A DNA stretch of 7,403 bases from Gammaproteobacteria bacterium (GTDB lineage Bacteria > Pseudomonadota > Gammaproteobacteria > Pseudomonadales > Pseudomonadaceae). The notes beneath the pieces are model-generated. The model was not told the DNA's origin, made no database searches, and worked only from the letters and a program-made list of their open reading frames with translations. The position numbers and the translations under genes were made by a program. Shown piece by piece: positions 1-5,655 of this stretch (the first letter of the stretch is position 1; each line of letters opens with the position of its first letter). The stretch lies in NCBI GenBank assembly GCA_012800475.1, contig JAAZJF010000060.1, forward strand, positions 1 to 7,403, read 5' to 3'.

Positions 1-867
1 AAAATCCGCGGCATCATTATTTCTAATGAAGCTGATATTCCATCGCCTTTGTTTGAGCCCAACGAAGAAACTCAGCAAATTGCTAACAATTTACTGTCGT
101 TCTTGGGTGAAGAAGTTAAGTTGGGTCGTTTAACTGAAAGCCTTGCACCACTGCAATCGGGTGTAGGTTCAGTAGCCAACGCGGTACTTAACGGTATGAA
201 AACCTCAGGTTTTAAAGATATCGTTGTGGCCTCTGAAGTTCTGCAAGATGGCGTCTTTGATTTGATTGATGCGGGTGTAGTGAAGTTCGCTGCAGGTACA
301 GCATTGTCGTTATCGAAAAAGCGCGTGGCAACTTTAGGCAAAGATTTAGCCAAGTACAAAGATAAAATCGTCTTCCGTCCACAAGAGATTTCTAACCACC
401 CTGAAGTGATTCGTCGCTTAGGTATTATCTCGTTTAATACAGCGTTAGAAGCAGATATCTACGGTAACGTGAACTCAACACACGTTGGCGGCACACATAT
501 GATGAACGGTATCGGCGGTTCAGGTGACTTCGCACGTAATGCGCGCATCACTATTTTTGTGACGCAATCGACAGCTAAAGGTGGCAATATCTCAGCGATC
601 GTGCCTTTTGTTGCCCACGTTGACCACACCAACCATGATGTGGATGTGTTGATCACTGAGCAAGGTTATGCTGATATTCGTGGTCTAGCTCCGACGCAGG
701 CAGCTGAACTGATTATCGAAAACTGCATGCACCCAGACTACAAGCAACAAGCGCGTGACTACTTAGCAGAAGCTAAGGCACGTGGTGGTCAAACTCCGCA
801 TATCTTAGAAAAAGCCTTCTCATGGCACACCAATCTGGCTAAGAACGGTACCATGCTACTCAAATAA
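1..867 (+). CDS. Succinate/acetate CoA-transferase (acetyl-CoA hydrolase/transferase family), 5'-truncated by window edge
   Basis: The frame is open from base 1 and ends with TAA at 865-867, giving 288 visible residues. The start lies outside the window. The family (Acetobacter AarC type, about 500 residues) moves CoA between acyl-CoA and a carboxylate such as acetate or succinate, through a glutamyl-CoA thioester. Visible landmarks in family order are the LQSGVGSVANAV loop (nt 157-192), the SEVLQDG motif whose Glu (nt 235-237) aligns with the catalytic Glu294 of AarC, and the GGSGDFARNA glycine loop (nt 514-543) that lines the CoA/oxyanion site. Spacing between Glu and glycine loop agrees with AarC, so about 215 N-terminal residues are probably missing. 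The role is likely cytoplasmic acetate or propionate handling. Whether it prefers succinate, acetate or simple hydrolysis cannot be read from sequence. The downstream neighbour is convergent, so this is the last gene of its transcript. Confidence 0.93.
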   Translation, partial: KIRGIIISNEADIPSPLFEPNEETQQIANNLLSFLGEEVKLGRLTESLAPLQSGVGSVANAVLNGMKTSGFKDIVVASEVLQDGVFDLIDAGVVKFAAGTALSLSKKRVATLGKDLAKYKDKIVFRPQEISNHPEVIRRLGIISFNTALEADIYGNVNSTHVGGTHMMNGIGGSGDFARNARITIFVTQSTAKGGNISAIVPFVAHVDHTNHDVDVLITEQGYADIRGLAPTQAAELIIENCMHPDYKQQARDYLAEAKARGGQTPHILEKAFSWHTNLAKNGTMLLK

Positions 868-877
868 GCTCAGAGTT

Positions 878-905
878 GAGGTGTATCGCTACACAGATAC
901 GCCTC
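878..905. terminator. Hairpin just after the CoA-transferase gene, possible weak terminator
   Basis: GAGGTGTATC (878-887) and GATACGCCTC (896-905) form a 10-bp stem with one G.T wobble around an 8-nt loop, starting 10 nt after the stop codon. There is no T-tract on either side, so it is not a standard intrinsic terminator. It may protect the 3' end of the message or assist the stronger hairpin downstream. Confidence 0.4.
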
Positions 906-925
906 TATCTAAGAGTGCTGTAATC

Positions 926-964
926 AAAAGGGCGCAGATGCTGTATAAGTATCTGCGCCCTTTT
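926..964. terminator. Bidirectional intrinsic terminator between the CoA-transferase gene and ppk
   Basis: AAAAGGGCGCAGAT (926-939) and ATCTGCGCCCTTTT (951-964) form a perfect 14-bp stem with an 11-nt loop. The outer A/T pairs supply a short T run on both strands (TTTTGTG on plus, TTTTGATT on minus). It sits between two convergent genes, 58 nt past the CoA-transferase stop and 21 nt past the ppk stop, so it can end both transcripts. Confidence 0.85.
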
Positions 965-985
965 GTGTTGTATGCAGTTGAATTT

Positions 986-3193
986 TTACGAGACCTCGAT
1001 CAATGGCATACTGAGGCTTTCCAAGAGGATGGCTTGTGCATTGCAGGCACTGTCCTCGGTGGGCGGCTGTGCATGCAGATAGCTGCCGTCGCTTTGTAGC
1101 AGCCAAGCATGGGTGTTGTCCTCTAAATACGTCTGCAATTCTTTTTTGACGCGTGTGATCATTTTCTTATGTTCAATTGGGAAGCAGGTTTCGATACGTT
1201 TATCGAGATTGCGCTCCATCCAGTCGGCGCTGGACAGAAGTAAATGCTCTTCACCTGGGCTATTCAGAAAATAAAAGACACGACTGTGTTCCAGCAGTTG
1301 GCCAATAATAGAGCGCACTTGAATATTGTGTGATACCCCAGGGATACCAGGGCGTAGGCAACACATGCCACGTACGATTAAATCGATTTTCACACCGGCT
1401 TGACTGGCTTTATACAGCGCTTTAATCATGCGCGCATCGGTCAAGGCATTGACCTTAATAATAATACGCGCATCTTGGCCAGCGCTGGCATGCGCAGCCT
1501 CACGCGCAATCAGATCCAATAAGGTTTTACGCAGAGTAAAGGGCGCATGAAAGAGCTTTTTCATGCGCAGCGTTTTACCCATACCAATCAGCTGATTAAA
1601 AAGTTTAGACACATCTTCGCACAGGTCAGGATCGGCAGTTAGCAAGCTGTAGTCAGTGTATAAGCGCGCATTCCCCGCATGGTAGTTACCCGTGCCCAAG
1701 TGTGCATACCGCACGAAGTTGCCGTTTTCGCGACGCAAGATGGAAACGATCTTTGCGTGTGTTTTAAAACCGACCACGCCATAAATCACCACGGCACCCG
1801 CAGCTTGCAAGCGACTTGCAAGTGCCAGATTCGATTCTTCATCGAAACGTGCACGCAGCTCAACCACTACGGTCACTTCTTTGCCGTTGCGGGCGGCATC
1901 GACTAATGCATCGACAATTTCCGAGTTAGCGCCCGCGCGGTACAGGGTCTGTTTAATGGCCAATACGTATGGATCTTTTGCTGCGCGGCGCAGTAAATCA
2001 ATCACCGGAGTAAAGGATTCAAAAGGGTGATAGAGCAAAATATCGTGCTTGCTGATGGCTTGGAAAATATTTTCGCTGTTTTGCAACGCCTTAGGAATAG
2101 CAGGTGTAAAGGGTGGGAACTGTAAGTGGGGATGGCTTTCGAGCCCTGTGACACTGAATAAACGCGTCAGATTAACGGGGCCATTGACCTGATAGAGTTC
2201 AGCTGTGGATAAATCAAATTGCTTGAGCAAAAAATTAACCAGATGTGCAGGGCAGGTATCAGCCACTTCAAGACGTACCGCATCGCCAAAGCGACGTGAA
2301 TAGAGTTCACCACGCAAAGCGCGTGCTAAATCTTCGACATCTTCGGCATCCACTGATAAATCAGCATTGCGCGTTAATCTAAATTGGTAGCAGCCTTTTA
2401 CGCTCATGCCATGAAACAAATCATCTGCATGCGCATGGATCATGGAGGATAGGAAGACATAGTTGACTCCCGCACCACCGACGTCTTCTGGCACTTGAAT
2501 AACGCGCGGCAATAAGCGCGGTGCCGGTAAAATCGCGAGTCCAGAATCACGGCCAAACGCATCCACGCCTTCCAGTTCAACAATAAAGTTAAGACTTTTA
2601 TTGACCAGTAATGGAAATGGATGAGTGGGGTCAAGCCCGATGGGCGTAATAATGGGGGCGATTTCTTCTTCAAAGTAGGCTTTAACCCAAGCTTTGATTT
2701 TGCTGGTCCATTTGCGCCGACGAATAAAGTGAATCTCTTGCTGGGCCAGTTGCGGCAGTAAAATATCATTCAGAATTTGATACTGACGATCGACTTGCGC
2801 GTGCACCAACTCCGATATTCTGGACAAGGCTTGGTGGGGCTGCAAACCATCGGCATCCGCCTGCTCACGAGCAAAAGTAATTTGTTTTTTTAAACCCGCT
2901 ACCCGGATCTCAAAAAACTCATCCAAGTTGCTGGAAAAAATAAGTAAGAACTTGAGGCGCTCCAGTAAGGGCGTGGCCTCGTCTAGGGCTTGTTCTAAAA
3001 CACGAATATTAAACTGCAGTTGTGATAATTCGCGATGAATATACAAACTGCTGTCATCCAGGTTGGTGATCGGCGCTATGGCAGCGCAGGACTCATCGAT
3101 CATTCCCGTGTGGGGTGCTGCTGTTGCATCGGCTGCGGATTCGCTTGTAGGTTCAGCGATCAGTGATGCGGATATGGGTCCTGCGTTGCTCAT
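986..3193 (-). CDS. ppk: Polyphosphate kinase 1 (PPK1)
   Basis: This enzyme polymerises the gamma-phosphate of ATP into inorganic polyphosphate, reversibly, through a phosphohistidine. The product is 735 residues, against about 690 for E. coli PPK1; the excess is N-terminal. With an offset of 44, the key E. coli residues all line up. H479 (THAK) is the phosphorylated His435 and H498 (AHLGTGNY) is His454. R419 and R449 match the metal/phosphate arginines 375 and 405. N89, Y512, R608 and H636 match nucleotide-site positions 45, 468, 564 and 592. Predicted N, head, C1 and C2 domains therefore lie near 46-150, 151-365, 366-546 and 547-731. The ATG (3191-3193) follows GGAG with 5 nt spacing. It starts 17 nt after the hemB stop, so the two are almost certainly co-transcribed. 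Residues 1-45 are rich in Ala, Ser and Thr and not part of the core fold. No ppx gene lies beside it. Confidence 0.97.
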   Translation of the reverse strand: MSNAGPISASLIAEPTSESAADATAAPHTGMIDESCAAIAPITNLDDSSLYIHRELSQLQFNIRVLEQALDEATPLLERLKFLLIFSSNLDEFFEIRVAGLKKQITFAREQADADGLQPHQALSRISELVHAQVDRQYQILNDILLPQLAQQEIHFIRRRKWTSKIKAWVKAYFEEEIAPIITPIGLDPTHPFPLLVNKSLNFIVELEGVDAFGRDSGLAILPAPRLLPRVIQVPEDVGGAGVNYVFLSSMIHAHADDLFHGMSVKGCYQFRLTRNADLSVDAEDVEDLARALRGELYSRRFGDAVRLEVADTCPAHLVNFLLKQFDLSTAELYQVNGPVNLTRLFSVTGLESHPHLQFPPFTPAIPKALQNSENIFQAISKHDILLYHPFESFTPVIDLLRRAAKDPYVLAIKQTLYRAGANSEIVDALVDAARNGKEVTVVVELRARFDEESNLALASRLQAAGAVVIYGVVGFKTHAKIVSILRRENGNFVRYAHLGTGNYHAGNARLYTDYSLLTADPDLCEDVSKLFNQLIGMGKTLRMKKLFHAPFTLRKTLLDLIAREAAHASAGQDARIIIKVNALTDARMIKALYKASQAGVKIDLIVRGMCCLRPGIPGVSHNIQVRSIIGQLLEHSRVFYFLNSPGEEHLLLSSADWMERNLDKRIETCFPIEHKKMITRVKKELQTYLEDNTHAWLLQSDGSYLHAQPPTEDSACNAQAILLESLSMPLIEVS

Positions 3194-3210
3194 AGATTCT
3201 CCGTTATAAA

Positions 3211-4224
3211 TTAAGCGCCTTGTTTGAGTTGTTTTGCAGCGTGGACGGCGAAGTAGGTCAGAATACCGTCAGCGCCTGCACGTTTAAAGGCCACTAAGGA
3301 TTCCATAATCACCGCTTCACTGAGCCAGCCGTTTTGAATGGCCGCCATATGCATGGCGTATTCACCACTGACTTGATACACAAAAGTTGGTGCTTTGAAC
3401 TCATCTTTAACACGGTGCAAAATATCTAAATAGGGCATGCCAGGTTTGACCATGACCATATCTGCGCCTTCAGTCAGATCAGTTGCCACTTCGTGCAGGG
3501 CTTCATTGCTGTTGGCTGGATCCATTTGATAGGTCGACTTGTTAGCTGTGCCAAGGTTCGCAGCAGAACCGACCGCATCACGGAATGGACCATAGTAGGC
3601 ACTGGCGTATTTAGCTGAGTAAGCCATGATGCGCACGTTAGTGTGGCCTGCCAATTCCAATGCTTCGCGCATGGCCTGAATGCGGCCGTCCATCATGTCA
3701 GATGGCGCGACAATTTGTGCACCGGCATCCGCATGTGACAGAGCTTGGCGCACCAATGCGTCAACAGTCTCTTCGTTCATGACGTAGTTGTCATCGTCTA
3801 AGATGCCGTCTTGACCGTGGGTGGTGAATGGGTCGAGTGCCACATCACTGATCACGCCTAAATCAGGGAAACGTTCGCGCAAGGCACGAATGGCCCGCTG
3901 AGCAATAGCATCAGGGTTCCATGCTTCGGCGGCATCCAGTGATTTTTTTTCAACGGGTGTAACAGGGAAGAGTGCCAGCGCTGGAATACCTAAATCAACC
4001 CACTCTTGAGCTGCTTCAAGCAACAGGTCAATGGATAAACGCTCCACACCTGGCATTGAGGGCACTTCTTCTCTGCGGTTGGTGCCATCTAAAACAAACA
4101 CCGGCAAAATTAGATCATCGACGCTCAATTGATTTTCACGCACTAAACGACGTGAAAAGTCATCACGGCGGTTGCGACGTAGGCGTGTCGCTGGAAAAAC
4201 ACGGTTGGCAGTATTGATGCTCAC
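3211..4224 (-). CDS. hemB: Porphobilinogen synthase (delta-aminolevulinic acid dehydratase), Mg-type
   Basis: This enzyme condenses two 5-aminolevulinate molecules to porphobilinogen in cytoplasmic tetrapyrrole/heme synthesis. Length is 337 residues, the same as the Pseudomonas aeruginosa enzyme, and similarity is very high from the first residues (ANR...TRLRRNRRDDFSRRLVREN). The two Schiff-base lysines are K205 (YSAKYASAYYGPFRDA) and K260 (MVMVKPGMPY). The metal loop (residues 127-140) reads DVALDPFTTHGQDG: Asp131 and Asp139 replace cysteines of the zinc-dependent enzymes, the pattern of Mg-dependent P. aeruginosa PBGS. The start is GTG (4222-4224), chosen because AGGAG lies 6 nt upstream and because the N-terminus matches homologues; an ATG slightly upstream is out of frame. 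It is the first gene of the hemB-ppk pair, divergent from rpmE. Confidence 0.98.
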   Translation of the reverse strand: MSINTANRVFPATRLRRNRRDDFSRRLVRENQLSVDDLILPVFVLDGTNRREEVPSMPGVERLSIDLLLEAAQEWVDLGIPALALFPVTPVEKKSLDAAEAWNPDAIAQRAIRALRERFPDLGVISDVALDPFTTHGQDGILDDDNYVMNEETVDALVRQALSHADAGAQIVAPSDMMDGRIQAMREALELAGHTNVRIMAYSAKYASAYYGPFRDAVGSAANLGTANKSTYQMDPANSNEALHEVATDLTEGADMVMVKPGMPYLDILHRVKDEFKAPTFVYQVSGEYAMHMAAIQNGWLSEAVIMESLVAFKRAGADGILTYFAVHAAKQLKQGA

Positions 4225-4312
4225 AGTAGCTCCTCATCCCGCAAATACGGGGTTGTGTAACAGGGTGTAGACCAATAGTATGACGAAAAAATAGCATTAT
4301 TGCGAAAGCTGC

Positions 4313-4341
4313 GTTATTTAAATCCCTAAGGCGCAAGTCAA
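4313..4341 (-). promoter_or_regulatory. Candidate sigma-70 promoter for hemB-ppk
   Basis: On the minus strand TTGACT (4336-4341) is followed after 17 nt by AATAAC (4313-4318). The -35 box is good and the -10 box is weak (4 of 6). Predicted start near 4306 gives a leader of about 80 nt. A weaker alternative -10 (TACTAT) lies further downstream in the leader. No Anr/Fnr-like or iron box was recognised. Confidence 0.4.
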
Positions 4342-4390
4342 TGGGGCAGTCGCCTAGAAAAATAGCCTTGCACAGCTTTTACTAAAAACG

Positions 4391-4402
4391 CTGTTGCAAC
4401 AG
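4391..4402. repeat. Perfect 12-bp palindrome overlapping the rpmE -35 box
   Basis: CTGTTGCAACAG reads the same on both strands. Its position over the -35 element would suit a repressor operator, but it matches no operator I can name, and short palindromes also arise by chance. Confidence 0.4.
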
Positions 4403-4421
4403 GTGTTTGCTCTGGTATTAT
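4394..4421 (+). promoter_or_regulatory. Candidate sigma-70 promoter for rpmE, extended -10
   Basis: TTGCAA (4394-4399), a 16-nt spacer and TATTAT (4416-4421), which is preceded by TGG to make an extended -10 element. Predicted start is near 4427, giving a leader of about 65 nt before rpmE. The -35 box lies inside a perfect 12-bp palindrome (4391-4402). Confidence 0.6.
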
Positions 4422-4435
4422 TCACACCCTGTTTT

Positions 4436-4493
4436 CGTGCGGTACTCGACAATGGTGTTGGGTGGCGGCACGGTTATGTTGAGGAAACACCAT
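4436..4493 (+). promoter_or_regulatory. Candidate structured rpmE leader sequestering the start codon
   Basis: ATGGTGTT (4452-4459) is the exact complement of AACACCAT (4486-4493), which includes the first two bases of the rpmE ATG and the spacer before it. The Shine-Dalgarno GAGG (4481-4484) sits at the 3' edge of the 26-nt loop. A second complementary pair, CGTGC (4436-4440) with GCACG (4468-4472), interleaves with the first and would make an H-type pseudoknot. Autogenous control of rpmE by bL31 through its leader is known in Gammaproteobacteria; that this leader works in that way is inference. Confidence 0.5.
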
Positions 4494-4707
4494 GAAAGCC
4501 GATATTCATCCAAATTATGTTGCGATCAACGCTACTTGCAGCTGCGGTAACGTGATTGAAACTCGTTCTACCATTGGTAAAGACATCAGCATTGATGTGT
4601 GCTCCGAGTGTCACCCGTTCTATACCGGTAAACAAAAAGTGCTTGATGTAGGTGGTCGTATTGATCGCTTCAAACAGCGTTTTGCTGGTTTCGGCGCAAC
4701 AAAATAA
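4492..4707 (+). CDS. rpmE: 50S ribosomal protein bL31, zinc-binding (C+) form
   Basis: The 71-residue product matches bL31 across its length, starting MKADIHPNY and ending after GGRIDRFKQRF. bL31 contributes to the intersubunit bridge of the 70S ribosome. The four cysteines C16, C18, C37 and C40 (C-x-C and C-x-x-C) are all present, so this is the zinc-binding form expressed under zinc sufficiency, not the cysteine-free paralogue induced by zinc starvation. The ATG follows GAGG with 7 nt spacing. The gene is transcribed divergently from hemB, has its own predicted promoter and leader, and is followed after 11 nt by the nuclease gene. An intrinsic terminator 47 nt past its stop falls inside the start of that next gene, so most rpmE transcripts probably end there. 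Confidence 0.97.
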   Translation: MKADIHPNYVAINATCSCGNVIETRSTIGKDISIDVCSECHPFYTGKQKVLDVGGRIDRFKQRFAGFGATK

Positions 4708-4718
4708 TGAGCATTTAA

Positions 4719-5522
4719 ATGACCTATGTAAAATCGGTCATAGCTGTGCTGAGAAAAGCGTCCTTTATGGGCGCTTTTTTTTTGCTGCTATCGACCCCAA
4801 GTTACGCAGCCACTTCGTTTTGTTCGATAGCGCCCATTAAAGCTGAGTTCTCTGTTAAACAGGTGATTGATGGCGATACGGTACGTTTACATAACGGCCG
4901 TAGTGTGCGCTTGATTGGTATCGATGCGCCTGAAATGGGCGGTCGTGGGCGCACTGATCAGCCCTATGCGGTGCAAGCTAAGCAGCGCTTAAGTGCTTTA
5001 ATTCAAGCCAATAACAACAAAGTGAGTTTACGCCTGGGGCAAGAGCCTAGAGATCGTTATGATCGCGTCTTAGCCTATCTGTATGATCGTCATGGTGTGA
5101 GCTTGGGTGAGCAGTTAGTGGCTGCCGGCTTAGCATTTAATGTGGCGTTAGCGCCTAACACTGATTTTGCCGAGTGTTTATCGCAAGCTGAAGAACATGC
5201 GCGTACATCACGCCTAGGGTTATGGAAGCATGCCGTGTATAAGCCAGCCCAACAGGTGAAAGCCGGTGGTTTTACTTTGTTGCAAGGGCGTATTCAAAAA
5301 GTGCAGCGCAATAAAGGTGGTGTGTGGTTGGAGTTAGGGCACTCGGTGACCATTCAGATTCCCACTCAGGCATTAGCCTACTTTGATCCTCAAACCTTTG
5401 AGGATTGGCAGGGGCGTATCCTGCATGCGCGCGGTTGGGTGGCTGATCGCAAAGGGCAAAACAGTCAATATGCGCGCTGGCGTTTAACGGTCAGCCATCC
5501 AAGTATGTTGCAATTGCAGTGA
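4719..5522 (+). CDS. Secreted staphylococcal-nuclease-like (thermonuclease family) protein
   Basis: Predicted Ca-dependent nuclease exported by Sec. From the ATG at 4719 it has 267 residues: a signal peptide (K5, R12, K13, then hydrophobic FMGAFFLLL, cleavage near PSYA-A), an SNase domain at about 44-170, and a C-terminal segment of ~85 residues that I do not recognise. All catalytic residues of S. aureus nuclease have counterparts: D53 (Asp21), R64 (Arg35), D69 (Asp40), E72 (Glu43) and R116 (Arg87). C35 and C153 are the only cysteines and could form a disulfide. The start is uncertain. The ATG at 4719 has only a weak GAG upstream; GTG 4746 gives a compact 22-residue signal peptide; ATG 4767 would lack the positive n-region. 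Whichever is used, the rpmE terminator overlaps the first codons. Pseudomonas has a nuclease gene in the same place after rpmE. Confidence 0.9.
   Translation: MTYVKSVIAVLRKASFMGAFFLLLSTPSYAATSFCSIAPIKAEFSVKQVIDGDTVRLHNGRSVRLIGIDAPEMGGRGRTDQPYAVQAKQRLSALIQANNNKVSLRLGQEPRDRYDRVLAYLYDRHGVSLGEQLVAAGLAFNVALAPNTDFAECLSQAEEHARTSRLGLWKHAVYKPAQQVKAGGFTLLQGRIQKVQRNKGGVWLELGHSVTIQIPTQALAYFDPQTFEDWQGRILHARGWVADRKGQNSQYARWRLTVSHPSMLQLQ
4754..4783 (+). terminator. Strong intrinsic terminator after rpmE, inside the nuclease gene start
   Basis: AAAAGCGTCC (4754-4763) pairs with GGGCGCTTTT (4769-4778) in a 10-bp stem (one T.G wobble) with a 5-nt TTTAT loop, followed by an unbroken run of nine T (4775-4783). 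It has the full intrinsic-terminator form on the plus strand. It begins 47 nt after the rpmE stop and encodes roughly codons 12-22 of the nuclease, including part of its signal peptide. Confidence 0.85.
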
Positions 5523-5604
5523 TCCTAGTTTTTTTGCTTAATCCTTTACGTACTTCTACGCACAGTAGGCTAGATGCGCTTGTGGCGTTTGTCGTTCTTG
5601 AGTA

Positions 5605-5633
5605 TGCTCAGACGTCCTTAAATTCATTATAAT
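5605..5633 (+). promoter_or_regulatory. Candidate sigma-70 promoter for the malic enzyme gene
   Basis: A consensus TATAAT lies at 5628-5633. At 17 nt spacing the -35 position is TGCTCA (5605-5610), a poor match, so an activator or a weak promoter is possible. TGAG-N4-CTCA (5599-5610) is a small inverted repeat over the -35. Predicted start is near 5640, leaving a leader of about 16 nt. The rest of the 133-bp gap (5523-5655) shows a T run at 5529-5535 after the nuclease stop but no convincing stem. Confidence 0.55.
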
Positions 5634-5655
5634 AGTCAAGCGGGAATTGCCAATC

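Noticed and set aside
881..1099. Plus-strand open frame downstream of the CoA-transferase gene
   Set aside because: It runs through both hairpins and into the antisense of the ppk 3' end, with no ribosome site or recognisable motif.
2440..2769. Second minus-strand open frame within ppk
   Set aside because: It overlaps the conserved head domain of PPK1 in another frame and shows no protein-like features.
4329..4355. AGGCG/CGCCT inverted repeat in the hemB-rpmE gap as a terminator or riboswitch
   Set aside because: The stem is only 5 bp around a 17-nt loop, with no T-tract and no match to a known riboswitch; it also overlaps the predicted hemB -35 region.
4682..4708. Promoter for the nuclease within the rpmE 3' end (AATAAT at 4703-4708)
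   Set aside because: The -10 is good but the -35 is poor at any allowed spacing, and the predicted start near 4715 would leave almost no leader before the ATG at 4719; too weak to list.
4806..4823. Lipoprotein signal at Cys35 of the nuclease
   Set aside because: The residues before Cys35 (ATSF) do not fit a lipobox, while SYA-A fits signal peptidase I cleavage.
5647..5655. TTG at 5647 as the malic enzyme start
   Set aside because: The ribosome site GGGA at 5642-5645 is too close, and the ATG at 5656 reproduces the N-terminus and 422-residue length of homologues.
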